In this document: piece after piece, positions 33,039 through 42,299 of the stretch | Layout of the letters: each line of letters starts with the position of its first letter | Numbering within the stretch: the first letter of the stretch is position 1 | Assembly: GCF_000017805.1 (NCBI RefSeq) | Contig: NC_009767.1 | Location: 3,472,001-3,536,000, forward strand | Source: Roseiflexus castenholzii DSM 13941 | Lineage (GTDB): Bacteria > Chloroflexota > Chloroflexia > Chloroflexales > Roseiflexaceae | DNA: 64,000 bases | Reading direction: 5' to 3' | Made by a program: the position numbers and the translations under genes | The notes under the pieces: model-generated | Told to the model about the DNA's origin: nothing | Database searches by the model: none | What the model saw: the letters and a program-made list of their open reading frames with translations, nothing else

Positions 33039-34013
33039 ATGATGACAATCGAACCATGGTATTGGCAGGCGGTCGAATCCATCAACTACCCGTTTCCACA
33101 ACGTATGCATCAAGCAGTATCCTGGTTGGAAGATGAGATAGTGACCTGGTGCTATGTTCATAAACTTATTCGAGATCACGCACAAGAGCAACACCTGCGC
33201 TCGGCGCTCCTGGCAGAATTCATAGCACGTGCCAATGCAGAGATTCCTCCCTCGATGTTACGTCTCATTGGATTGTGGACAGTCTGGTTCTTCCTGCTCG
33301 ATGATCTGACGGATACATTGCCTTCCGTCGAGGAGCTGGCAGACTTACAGATGCGTATACTTACTGTCGTCTCCGAAGGCAGAGCATACGACTATGATCA
33401 TCCGTTGATACTTGCAGCAGCGGATCTTAGCGACTTGCTCAAGCAGTGTGCCGGATCGGTCACGCTTGTTCGTTTCCTGCGAGCGCTTGCGCAAACCTTG
33501 GAAGCGCATCTCTGGGAAGTCTCTACACGTCTTGCCGATATTCAACCGGACAGTCAAACGTATACAAATATGCGCCTCTGGTCTGGTGCATTTTTTCCAA
33601 TGATCGCGCTCGCAGACATGGCACAGGGTTCGGTATTACCCTCGCATATCTTCGAGCATGCCATCGTCCAGGAACTGATCCGCGCTGCAACCCAGGCGGT
33701 ATTATGGTACAACGATCTCTGGTCGTATCCGAAAGAGATACAGAAGCACAAGATGCCACATAACATCGTGCACATTCTTGCGCATGAAAACCGTATACCT
33801 CTGTCTGAGGCGCTATCTCTCACCATCGCCCAGCACGATCGGGCGATACAGCAATTTTTGCGTCTCAAAAAGCAGATACACACCCTTAATGGCGCCGAAG
33901 ACGTCGTGCTGCGCTTCGTTGAGAGTATTGAAGCCTGGCTGCGCGCAACACAGGACTGGTCGCACCGCACCGACCGTTACAGACAACAGATGGTCAGAGC
34001 GATCCACCCCTGA
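33039..34013 (+). CDS. Class I terpene synthase
   Basis: 324 residues. The metal-binding motifs of class I terpene cyclases are present: DDLTD in FFLLDDLTDTL (DDxxD type) at about residue 90, and NDLWSYPKE (NDxxSxxKE, the NSE triad) at about 227. The size and all-helical pattern fit a single alpha-domain bacterial sesqui- or diterpene cyclase acting on farnesyl or geranylgeranyl diphosphate; the product cannot be predicted. AGGAG precedes two consecutive ATGs (33039 and 33042). The gene and its upstream region are richer in A+T than the neighbours, which suggests transfer. No prenyl synthase or P450 gene is nearby. Confidence 0.85.
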   Translation: MMTIEPWYWQAVESINYPFPQRMHQAVSWLEDEIVTWCYVHKLIRDHAQEQHLRSALLAEFIARANAEIPPSMLRLIGLWTVWFFLLDDLTDTLPSVEELADLQMRILTVVSEGRAYDYDHPLILAAADLSDLLKQCAGSVTLVRFLRALAQTLEAHLWEVSTRLADIQPDSQTYTNMRLWSGAFFPMIALADMAQGSVLPSHIFEHAIVQELIRAATQAVLWYNDLWSYPKEIQKHKMPHNIVHILAHENRIPLSEALSLTIAQHDRAIQQFLRLKKQIHTLNGAEDVVLRFVESIEAWLRATQDWSHRTDRYRQQMVRAIHP

Positions 34014-34142
34014 AATCGATCCTGGTTTCCCACGCTGTTGAACCGGGAGGGCGAACGGTTGGGGTCAGCGGCGCGGTTCCCACACCGCGGGATCGGGCAG
34101 GCGCGCAACCAGAACCGACGCTCCACCCCCAGTTCTCCGTTC

Positions 34143-35531
34143 TCATCCTCCCGACGCCTCGACCAGATCGAACGCGCGCACGGCGTCCGCCTCCGCCCGC
34201 CGCAGTGCTGCATCGTCGCGCCCGCCGCCATCGTCAAGCCCGATGCGGTCGCCGCGCGTCATCGTAAAGACGGCGCGCAGCACCTCTTCCTGCGCGGCGC
34301 TCAGGCTCACCTTGCGCCGCGCCATCACCTTCCGCGCAACATCGATCATCGACTGGATGCGATACTCGCGGAAGACTTCGCCACCCCACGTGAAGGGCGG
34401 AACATTCTTCGGCGCGAAATGAACGCCGAAAATGTTTGAACCGGTGCCAACCACAGCGCCGCCGTTCAAATGCACGCCGATGCCCAGTTTGACATGATCG
34501 GCAAGGAAGCATCCCAACTTGAGAATGCCGCTGTCCAGTTGCCCAAACCCCTCGATCACCATGCGGATCGATCCATAGGTATTCTTCAAGTCGCTATTGG
34601 TCGTCATCGCACCGATGTTGACCCACTCGCCGAGGTACGAATGCCCCAGAAAACCGTCGTGGTGCTTGTTGCTGTACCCCTGAACAATACTCGCCTCGAC
34701 TTCACCGCCGATGCGACAGACCGGACCGACGCTCGTTTCACCGCGTATGCGCGCACTGGCAATCAGCGAGCCGGAACCAACGTAGGAGGGACCCTGAAGA
34801 AACGAAAACGGTTCGATTCGAGCGGCATCGATCACGAGAGGACCATCGCGTGCGTCGAGCGCCAGCGGTGGTTCGAGGCGCGCATCACGATGAATGAACA
34901 CCTGCCGCGGGTTACTGACAACGATCGAAGGATGATCCGGCGGACGATCAGCCGCACTGAACCATCCATCACGCTCGACGAGCAGCGAAACGTCACGAAC
35001 AATCTGCTCACCATTCAACGCGATCAGGTCCCATGGAAAGGTCAGCAGGCGCGTCTCGACTTCAACAAGCCGTCCAAATCGTCGCAGCTCCGCCAATGCA
35101 GCCGTGGCATGTTGTTCCAGCAGATAGGGCAACACCGCGCTCGCCAGCCATGGCGTCAGGCGCGCGCCGAGCAGCACCGGACCGCCGAGCAGTGCGTGAC
35201 CGGCATCGGTGATGTAGACCGTTCCCGGCGGTTCGTCGCAGAGGTCAGGTAACCAGCGCACATCCATGGCGCGTGCATTCACAAACGTGAGCGGCACACT
35301 CTGGCTGAGCAACGCCAGGGGCCAGCGGCCCGCGCCATACGCGCGCGCCAGATGCGGGCGGCAGATGACTGCCGGCGGCTTGCCGATCAGCGCCTGCACA
35401 CGCTCGCGCAACGTGAAAATACCGCAGCGCAGATCACACACAGGGCGCGTATACGTCAGCGGCAGGAATGTGCGACATCCCTCATCTTCAAAGAGGACGA
35501 TCATCTCATCAGCCATAGCAGGACCTGCCAT
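34143..35531 (-). CDS. GlmU-like putative sugar nucleotidyltransferase/left-handed beta-helix protein
   Basis: 462 residues. The start ADEMIVLFEDEGCRTFLPLT with YTRPVCDLRCGI is the beginning of GlmU-family nucleotidyltransferase proteins known from Bacteroidota and others, in which the classical GlmU LAAGxGTRM loop is replaced. The C-terminal half is a left-handed beta helix with hexapeptides (IRGETSVGPVCRIGGEVEAS, and later LKLGCFLADHVKLGIGVHLN). The role is likely sugar-1-phosphate uridylyl- or acyltransfer for envelope glycans. ATG 35531 is used; ATG 35516 (MADEMIV) is equally possible. It is last in a four-gene operon with phosphohexomutases. Confidence 0.78.
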   Translation of the reverse strand: MAGPAMADEMIVLFEDEGCRTFLPLTYTRPVCDLRCGIFTLRERVQALIGKPPAVICRPHLARAYGAGRWPLALLSQSVPLTFVNARAMDVRWLPDLCDEPPGTVYITDAGHALLGGPVLLGARLTPWLASAVLPYLLEQHATAALAELRRFGRLVEVETRLLTFPWDLIALNGEQIVRDVSLLVERDGWFSAADRPPDHPSIVVSNPRQVFIHRDARLEPPLALDARDGPLVIDAARIEPFSFLQGPSYVGSGSLIASARIRGETSVGPVCRIGGEVEASIVQGYSNKHHDGFLGHSYLGEWVNIGAMTTNSDLKNTYGSIRMVIEGFGQLDSGILKLGCFLADHVKLGIGVHLNGGAVVGTGSNIFGVHFAPKNVPPFTWGGEVFREYRIQSMIDVARKVMARRKVSLSAAQEEVLRAVFTMTRGDRIGLDDGGGRDDAALRRAEADAVRAFDLVEASGG

Positions 35532-35540
35532 CAGTGGGTA

Positions 35541-36731
35541 TTATCTGCGTTTCCAGACCTCCAGAATCGCCGTTGCGAGTTTCTCGGGGTCGTGGCGCAA
35601 CACGCGCACCGTGCGCCCTTCGCCGGGATGGTCGAGCGATGCTGTCAACTGCACCACCGCCGTCGCCAGATCCGCCTCGATGACTTTGGCGCCCTCGATG
35701 AGAATATCGCGCGTCGTCAACCGGTCGGTCGTGCTGACGGCCGTTTCTTCATACTCTTCAGGCGTAAGAAGAACTGGCGTCTGTCCGGCGGCTGCATAAA
35801 TCCGGCGCACCTCGGCGTCGATACGCGGCGTGTTCACCAGCACATAATCAGGAGTAAATCCGCCAAAGCGCACAATCTGACGCACATGATCACCGACGCC
35901 ATAACCGGTTGTCATGCCGGGTTCCGTCATCAAACTGCAAATGTAGATTTTGCACGCCTTACTGCGACGGATGGCAGCACGCAGATCGGGAATGAGCAGA
36001 TTGGGCAGAATGCTCTCATAGAGACTGCCAGGACCAAAGACGATCACATCGGCGGACGCAACGGCATCGAGCGCCACCTGGGTCACCGGCAATGGCGTGA
36101 TGATCGGACCCTGCTCATCGCCAATGTAGATATTGACGACATGCCGCTCCGCCAGTCGCTCATCGTGCGCAATATTGTGCTTGACATTGAACCGCTGCCC
36201 ATCGTCGAGTTCAACGAAGACCTCGTATGGTTCCGGAGTTGGCACGACAAAGACGACATTCTCGAAGTTGAACAGACTCGATGCCCGGTAGTAATACTCA
36301 ACCGGGTCCTGCACTGGAGTGATACAGGTCAACCGTTGCACCGATCGCCCAAGGCTGGCGGTGATCAGGAGACCGGCGCCTCCTGAAAGCACCGTCATCC
36401 GGGGAGGCGTCTGGTCACGCTGATAGGCGAGCACCAGTTCGCCACTGGTATCGACCTGCGTATTGAGCGGGATGACCACCACGCCGCTGAGCTGCCAGAT
36501 GCCAACCGCGAGCGCCATCAATCCCAGGACGGCGAACACCAATCCGCGTGCCCACAATGGCATAAATTGGAGTGTGATGAACGAGAAGATCGGCGGCAGC
36601 GTCGCTGTCCGATACATGAAGATAAAAAAGTATGCAACGCCAAGCGACAGGAGAACGATGCCAACAAACGTCAGCGCCAACGGACGGAGCAGGCGCTGGA
36701 GCGAACTGAGGCGTTGCACAATGCGTTGCAT
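35541..36731 (-). CDS. YvcK/CofD-like protein with N-terminal membrane anchor
   Basis: 396 residues. Two hydrophobic helices come first (LALTFVGIVLLSLGVAYFFI; GLVFAVLGLMALAVGIWQLS). The rest is YvcK-like in layout: the central VIVFGPGSLYESILPNLLIP and KIYICSLMTEPGMTTGYGVG motifs are strong. The N-terminal glycine-rich loop is reduced to TVLSGGAGLLITASLG and the D-D-G-G segment is not seen, so substrate binding may differ. The membrane anchor is unusual for the family. It sits 28 bases after the degenerate phosphohexomutase and nine bases before the GlmU-like gene, so it probably serves UDP-sugar supply at the membrane. Confidence 0.78.
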   Translation of the reverse strand: MQRIVQRLSSLQRLLRPLALTFVGIVLLSLGVAYFFIFMYRTATLPPIFSFITLQFMPLWARGLVFAVLGLMALAVGIWQLSGVVVIPLNTQVDTSGELVLAYQRDQTPPRMTVLSGGAGLLITASLGRSVQRLTCITPVQDPVEYYYRASSLFNFENVVFVVPTPEPYEVFVELDDGQRFNVKHNIAHDERLAERHVVNIYIGDEQGPIITPLPVTQVALDAVASADVIVFGPGSLYESILPNLLIPDLRAAIRRSKACKIYICSLMTEPGMTTGYGVGDHVRQIVRFGGFTPDYVLVNTPRIDAEVRRIYAAAGQTPVLLTPEEYEETAVSTTDRLTTRDILIEGAKVIEADLATAVVQLTASLDHPGEGRTVRVLRHDPEKLATAILEVWKRR

Positions 36732-36759
36732 ATTGCTCTTGCTCTCCTGGACAGGCGAG

Positions 36760-37866
36760 TCACATCCCGGGTGATTGACGCAACTTTTCGCGCAACACGC
36801 GCAGTTTCACGTTCCGACGTGCCACCAGTTCGATGAGCAGGAGGGCAGCCAGGGGGGCATCACCGATCCCGCCGTTGCGCCCAAAAGTCGGTTGCCCGTC
36901 TTCCGTGACACCGATCAGCAATTGATGCGCTGCGCGCGCTTCGGCAATGCGTGTTGCAGATCGTTCTGCAAACTCAACACTCAACCCGGTTTGCGCTTCC
37001 CAGGCGCGCACCCATGCCGCCGATGCCGCCGGAGCAGGAACGATCACGAGCCCGCGCCAGCGATACTGACGGTTGAGATACTGCGCCAGCAGCAGCGCAA
37101 TATCGAGGTGCGGCGCCAGCTCGCCATCATTGTCCACCACTCCCAACGCCCGACCATCAGCCGATAGCGCAACTCCCAGATGGGAGTCGCTTTCGCGCAC
37201 CAGTTTCCGCAGACGCACAAGCGAGGCAGTGTGCGGATGCGGCGCCTGACGACCAAACCAGGCATCTGCCTCGCGGTTGATCTCTATCGTCTTCGTCTGT
37301 GCGCCATCACCGAGCGTTGCCGGGATAATTCCGCCGGTCGTGCCGTTCATGGCGTCCACAAAGATGGTCAGTGATGTTTGACGGGCCAGATCAATGTCGA
37401 CAGTCTGACGGAGGCTCTCGATATACGTTCGGCGCACATCGATAACGTCCGCATCGGAAGGTTCTGATGGAAACGGCGGACACTCCGCCGGCAGGTCGCC
37501 ATCGACAAATGGATCCAGACCTGGCGCCGGAGCGATGATAATCAATCCATTGCTCCAGTAGTCCCGGTTCCCGGCGGACACAATCACCGCGCAATCGGCG
37601 ACGCCCTGATCGAGCGCAACATCCACAGCGGGACGCGGCAGTGGCGTCGAGCTGAGCACGACACGCGCTCCAAGCGCGCGCAATCCCTGGTAGCAGTCGG
37701 CGGCGATCTGCGCCGAAAGAAAGCGGGTATCATACGCAACCAGACAACTCCATCCGCGCGCATTGAGGAGATCTGCAAGCGCCGGGTATCTGCGACGCAC
37801 TGCGCCAAGGGTGAAATCGGCAGCGACAACGCCTTCCCAGCAGTAGGTGTATCGCGTGGTGTGCAT
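36760..37866 (-). CDS. Degenerate phosphohexomutase-like protein
   Basis: 368 residues from ATG 37866 (TTG 37881 is possible). It aligns with alpha-D-phosphohexomutases: WEGVVAADFTLGAVR, VAYDTRFLSAQIAADCY, and FVDAMNGTTGGIIPATL. But the catalytic serine loop, TASHNP in active members, is VSAGNRDYWSNG. The Mg-binding DGDxDR loop is SADGRALGVVDNDGE, without the three aspartates. The C-terminal domain IV with the phosphate-binding RxSxTEP loop is absent; the protein stops near LRVLREKLRQ. It is therefore unlikely to be a mutase and may be a regulator or binding partner of the active enzyme encoded 38 bases upstream. Confidence 0.78.
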   Translation of the reverse strand: MHTTRYTYCWEGVVAADFTLGAVRRRYPALADLLNARGWSCLVAYDTRFLSAQIAADCYQGLRALGARVVLSSTPLPRPAVDVALDQGVADCAVIVSAGNRDYWSNGLIIIAPAPGLDPFVDGDLPAECPPFPSEPSDADVIDVRRTYIESLRQTVDIDLARQTSLTIFVDAMNGTTGGIIPATLGDGAQTKTIEINREADAWFGRQAPHPHTASLVRLRKLVRESDSHLGVALSADGRALGVVDNDGELAPHLDIALLLAQYLNRQYRWRGLVIVPAPAASAAWVRAWEAQTGLSVEFAERSATRIAEARAAHQLLIGVTEDGQPTFGRNGGIGDAPLAALLLIELVARRNVKLRVLREKLRQSPGM

Positions 37867-37904
37867 ACCAGGCAACAGCAAGGTTCACGTTCAACGACAG
37901 TCGC

Positions 37905-39311
37905 TTACCTGCCGCCAGACCCAGCGCCACCGGTGCTGTGGGCTGGCACAAACTCGCGCAACTTGCCGATCATTATGTCGCGGATCTCATAAGCGCGCTC
38001 CAGGGTGCGTGCCTCAAAACGAGTCGTGATTGCCGGTTCAGTATTCGACGCGCGCAGAATCCCCCAACCATCGCCAAAGTCGACGCGCACGCCGTCAACA
38101 TCAACGACCGGGTAGCGTGCCGCAAAGTAGTCGCGCACGAAGTCAATCGCCTGAAACTTTGCCTCTTCGTTATATGGCAGGCGACCTTCCGAGAGCGCCG
38201 GCAACGGCGGAAACGGCGCCAGCGCCTCGACAAGCGTCTGCCCACTCTGTTCCAGCGCATCGAGCAGCATACACCCGGCAAAGATGCCATCGTCGTGGAA
38301 ATGATGCTCGACTGCGCCAAAGACGTGACCGCTCAACTCACCCGCCAGCGGCGCGCCCACCTCGCGCATCTTCGCCGACAGATTTGAATAGCCGGTCTTC
38401 CACATCACCGGTGTGCCCCCAAAGGCGCGGATGGCATCGATCAGCACAACACTGCACTTCACATCAAACACGATTGGCGCCGGTCTGCGTGCCAGCGCCT
38501 GTTTTGCCAGAACGATCAGGTAGCGGTCGGCAAAGACGATCTCACCATTCCCATCGACAACACCAAGGCGGTCGCCATCACCGTCGAGCCCAATGCCCAT
38601 CTCGGCGCCGGTCTCGCGCACGACGCGAATCAGGTCCTGAACATTCTCCTCTTTGAGCGGATCCGGATGATGGTGGGGAAATGTCCCATCAGGCTCGATA
38701 AACAGGGGAACGACCTCGCAGCCAATCGCTTCCAGCGTGCGCATACCGAGCGGACCGGCGACCCCGTTCCCGCCGTCGAGCACAACCTTGGGCTTACGTT
38801 TGAGCGAAATATGGCGGGTCACATCGCGCACATACTCTTCTGTCACATCCACCTGCTCATATGCGCCATTCCCGGAAGCGAACGAACCGCTCATGGCAAT
38901 CCGTCCCACCTCTTGAATCTGATCGCTGCTGAACGGCGTACCGCCATACAACGGATCGGAGAGCCGCAGTTTTAAGCCATTGAAATGTGGCGGATTATGG
39001 CTCGCCGTCACAACGGCGCCGCCGTCGGCGCGCAGGAAGGAAACGGCAAAATACATCAGCGGCGTCGGCGCCATGCCAATATCAACGACATCGCATCCGC
39101 TCCGGCGCAGCCCATCGATCAGCGCCGCAGCATACCCTGGCGATGTCAGGCGCGCATCACGCGCTACCACAATACGGCGCCGCTTGTGCTGCCGGAAAAA
39201 CGTGCCGCCGGCGCGTCCCAACGTCCGATACACCTCTTCGGAAAGATCGCGATCAACAACGCCACGGATGTCGTATGCGCGAAAAATGGACGGGTGAATA
39301 GTCATCATCAT
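37905..39311 (-). CDS. Phosphomannomutase/phosphoglucomutase
   Basis: 468 residues from ATG 39311, placed by GAGGAG upstream. All four domains are present. FRAYDIRGVVDRDLSEE, the catalytic phosphoserine loop VVTASHNPPHFNGLK, the metal loop GLDGDGDRLGVVDG, the sugar-specificity loop GELSGHVF and the phosphate-binding loop RASNTEPAITTRFEA. GELSGH matches AlgC/ManB-type dual enzymes. It interconverts hexose-6- and hexose-1-phosphate for glycan precursors and heads the four-gene operon. Confidence 0.95.
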   Translation of the reverse strand: MMMTIHPSIFRAYDIRGVVDRDLSEEVYRTLGRAGGTFFRQHKRRRIVVARDARLTSPGYAAALIDGLRRSGCDVVDIGMAPTPLMYFAVSFLRADGGAVVTASHNPPHFNGLKLRLSDPLYGGTPFSSDQIQEVGRIAMSGSFASGNGAYEQVDVTEEYVRDVTRHISLKRKPKVVLDGGNGVAGPLGMRTLEAIGCEVVPLFIEPDGTFPHHHPDPLKEENVQDLIRVVRETGAEMGIGLDGDGDRLGVVDGNGEIVFADRYLIVLAKQALARRPAPIVFDVKCSVVLIDAIRAFGGTPVMWKTGYSNLSAKMREVGAPLAGELSGHVFGAVEHHFHDDGIFAGCMLLDALEQSGQTLVEALAPFPPLPALSEGRLPYNEEAKFQAIDFVRDYFAARYPVVDVDGVRVDFGDGWGILRASNTEPAITTRFEARTLERAYEIRDIMIGKLREFVPAHSTGGAGSGGR

Positions 39312-39432
39312 GGCGCTCCTCGTGCGACCCGGCAATCGCCGGATTCCAGCCTTCGTATTGTAGTACTAACACACAATCATAGCAACCGGGGATCAGGGGT
39401 TCTGCTTTTTTGAGCGCGTTGGTGGCGCTCTT

Positions 39433-39582
39433 ATACCAATGACCTGTGACCATCCGGCATGGTCACCCCGAGCAGCGCGAGGGGTCGTGCGCGACCCGCG
39501 CAGATTCCGCGCTGCGTTTACCCTGAGCGAAGCGAAGGGCTCGGAATGACCAGAATGCGGCATCTTCAATCGTCATTGGTAC
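39433..39582 (+). mobile_element. 150-bp MITE-like element
   Basis: Full copy starting ATACCAATGACCTGTGACC and ending GTCATTGGTAC, with a change at the last base. It sits between the phosphomannomutase promoter side and the TauE-like gene end. Confidence 0.8.
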
Positions 39583-39614
39583 TACGACCGCTGAAAGCGT
39601 CCTATTGTGGCAGA

Positions 39615-40478
39615 TTATCGCACCGGACCGATTGTGCGATCCCGACCATGGTGAAAAATGCGGCTTGCCGACCAGATCAGAATGATCCCCAGGCCGATTT
39701 TCAGGATTGCCGATGAGATAACACCAACCAGCAGACCGCCAATGACAGCGCCGATAACCGAACCAACGCCCATCGGTGCGATTGTGTCGTTGAGGTCGCG
39801 CCGCCCCTGATATGCTCTCTGACTCAGATAGCGAACAACCCCGATCAGCACCGTGGGCAGGCTGATCAACAGGCTTGCGGAGCCAGCAACTTTGATTTCG
39901 GCGCCATAAGCAAAGATCAGGGTCGGGATGATCAACTCGCCGCCGGCAACGCCAAGCATGCTGCTGACCAGACCAATCACTAATCCGAAGAGAACCCCGG
40001 TCATCACCTGCCAGACCGGATCATCAGGAATCAGCGCCGGGAGTTGTGTCGGCAGAAATCCTTCGATGATCAACAGGCCCCCGATCAGGATAAGAAAGAC
40101 CAGGATCACCTGTTCGAGCCGTTCATTCGAGAGACGCCCGACTAACGCTGTGCCGATGAATGCTGTGATTATCGCTCCAGCGATCATTGCCATCATCGGG
40201 AGCAGCAGGGGCATGATCGGCATCAGGGTGAGCGTTCGACCACGAATGGCGAGCGAGGCGAGGACGGTAATCAGGCTGATCACAACATTGAGCGCCACTG
40301 CCCGCCGCGCCGTGTAGCCAAGCAGTCCCGCCAGAATCGGCAACCGAAACTCTGCGCCGCCCAACCCGATCAACCCGCCCAATACCCCAATCGGAATTGC
40401 AACTCCGAAGGCATAGCAGGGACGACTGTGGGTGTGCACCCTGATCGATGCATCGGTATCTTCCGGCGTGTTGGGCAT
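39615..40478 (-). CDS. TauE/SafE family membrane exporter
   Basis: 287 residues from ATG 40478. About eight hydrophobic segments in two halves, each beginning with the family signature: GVLGGLIGLGGAEFRLPILA and GLVSSMLGVAGGELIIPTLI. These repeats (PF01925) are found in exporters of sulfite, taurine-derived sulfoacetate and other organic anions. The substrate is unknown. The upstream GTG 40496 is not used because it lies within the terminal inverted repeat of the neighbouring repeat array. Confidence 0.88.
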   Translation of the reverse strand: MPNTPEDTDASIRVHTHSRPCYAFGVAIPIGVLGGLIGLGGAEFRLPILAGLLGYTARRAVALNVVISLITVLASLAIRGRTLTLMPIMPLLLPMMAMIAGAIITAFIGTALVGRLSNERLEQVILVFLILIGGLLIIEGFLPTQLPALIPDDPVWQVMTGVLFGLVIGLVSSMLGVAGGELIIPTLIFAYGAEIKVAGSASLLISLPTVLIGVVRYLSQRAYQGRRDLNDTIAPMGVGSVIGAVIGGLLVGVISSAILKIGLGIILIWSASRIFHHGRDRTIGPVR

Positions 40479-40493
40479 GACAATGTTTGACTT

Positions 40494-41852
40494 CACTGCA
40501 AAAAGCGGTAACCACGAAGGTCACCAAGGGACACGAAGGACATGCGCTTCATGGTTCTTCCCCTTCGTGCGCTTCGGGTCCTTGGTGGTTGAGCCTTCCA
40601 TGACTTCACGGCAACAAGCAACCACGAAGGTCACCAAGGGACACGAAGGACATGCGCTTCATCTGTATCCACCTTCGTGCGCTTCGTGTCCTTGGTGGTT
40701 CAGCCTTCCAGGACTTCCACAAAGGGCACCAAGGGACACGAAGGACATGCGCTTCATCTGTATCCACCTTCGCGCGCTTCGTGCCCTTGGCGGTTCAGCC
40801 TGTAGCCACGAAGGTCACGAAGGGACACGAAGGACATGCGCTTCATTTTCTTCCCCTTCGCGCGCTTCGTGCCCTTGGCGGTTCAGCCTTCCATGACTTC
40901 ACGGCAACAAGCAACCACGAAGGTCACCAAGGGACACGAAGGACATGCGCTTCATTATTATTTCCCTTCGTGCGCTTCGGGTCCTTGGTGGTTGAGCCTT
41001 CCATGACTTCACGGCAACAAGCAACCACGAAGGTCGCCAAGGAACACGAAGGAACTGCGCTTCATCTTTATTCCCCTTCGTGCGCTTCGGGTCCTTGGTG
41101 GTTCAGCCTTCCAGGACTTCCACAAAGGGCACCAAGGGACACGAAGGACATGCGCTTCATCTGTATCCACCTTCGCGCGCTTCGTGCCCTTGGCGGTTCA
41201 GCCTGTAGCCACGAAGGTCACGAAGGGACACGAAGGACATGCGCTTCATTTTATTCCCCTTCGCGCGCTTCGTGCCCTTGGCGGTTCAGCCTTCCATGAC
41301 TTCACGACAACAAGCAACCACGAAGGTCACCAAGGGACACAAAGGACATGCGCTTCATGGTTCTTCCCCTTCGTGCGCTTCGGGTCCTTGGTGGTTGAGC
41401 CTTCCATGACTTCACGGCAACAAGCAACCACGAAGGTCACCAAGGGACACGAAGGACATGCGCTTCATGGTTCTTCCCCTTCGTGCGCTTCGGGTCCTTG
41501 ATGGTTGAGCCTTCCATGACTTCACGGCAACAAGCAACCACGAAGGTCACCAAGGGACACGAAGGACATGCGCTTCATTTTATTCCCCTTCGTGCGCTTC
41601 GGGTCCTTGATGGTTGAGCCTTCCATGACTTCACGGCAACAAGCAACCACGAAGGTCGCCAAGGGACACAAAGGACATGCGCTTCATTTTATTCCCCTTC
41701 GTGCGCTTCGGGTCCTTGGTGGTTGAGCCTTCCATGACTTTACTGCAAAAAGCGGTAACCACGAAGGTCACCAAGGGACACAAAGGACATGCGCTTCATT
41801 TTATTCCCTTTCGTGCGCTTCGGGTCCTTGGTGGTGAAGTCTTTTTGCAGTG
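40494..41852 (+). repeat. About twelve-copy repeat array bounded by 12-bp inverted repeats
   Basis: The left boundary is CACTGCAAAAAG (40494-40505) and the right boundary CTTTTTGCAGTG (41841-41852), a perfect inverted match. Inside are about 12 units, mostly of 110-111 bases, each with ACCACGAAGGTCACCAAGGG then ACACGAAGGACATGCGCTTC and CCTTCGTGCGCTTCGG/TGTCC. The two arms of a unit are themselves roughly inverted. Some units are shorter (about 88-99 bases, beginning CCACAAAGGGCACCAAGG or GTAGCCACGAAGG). The internal junction at 41743 again carries ACTGCAAAAAGCGGTAACC. Confidence 0.88.
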
Positions 41853-42299
41853 GACTCAATATTTGCTCACTGATTGTGCGATCTCTCGCAAGAGATCTAC
41901 GTTGTTTATTCGATGGCTCCAGACAAGTGATTGCGTGCGCTCAATCGCATTATCTTTCGAAAGCATTGTGCCGGTTGCCGGCGAGTTCGCTTCAGACAGC
42001 GCCAACACACAGCAAAGCGACATCAATGACCAGACTGCCGCTATACTCATGTCATGTCATAAGTAATTCAGGACATCGTATCTTAATTCTTTTGTCCAGG
42101 CCGGTCAAACCGACTGGATAACCGGTCACGATTGGGATAAACGATGCCGCCGGTCGCCCAAAACATGGGTTTGGGGGCAGCCCCCGAAAAGCGGCGGCGG
42201 AATGGCCTCAGCAAGCGTCAACGCACGGCGCCCTGCCGCCCCGGGACGCCGCATAGAGCGCCTACGCCCCCCAGAAGAGCGTAAACAGTTTGCTGGATG
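41853..42299. other. Intergenic, no gene supported
   Basis: A 64-residue frame on the minus strand (41856-42050) has no ribosome site or recognisable motif. GGGGGCAGCCCCC near 42174 forms a short hairpin that could end the O-antigen ligase transcript. Confidence 0.5.

Noticed and set aside
40652..41299. 215-aa frame with MRFICIHLRALRALGG repeats (and similar frames at 40432, 41184 and 41677)
   Set aside because: It is a translation of the 111-base repeat array, whose unit is divisible by 3. There is no ribosome site or known domain.
40494..41852. Possible CRISPR array
   Set aside because: The units are about 111 bases with no unique spacers between short repeats; the whole unit is repeated, and the arms are palindromic.
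41856..42050. 64-aa minus-strand frame in the gap after the repeat array
   Set aside because: No ribosome site, no motif and no family resemblance; could not be supported.
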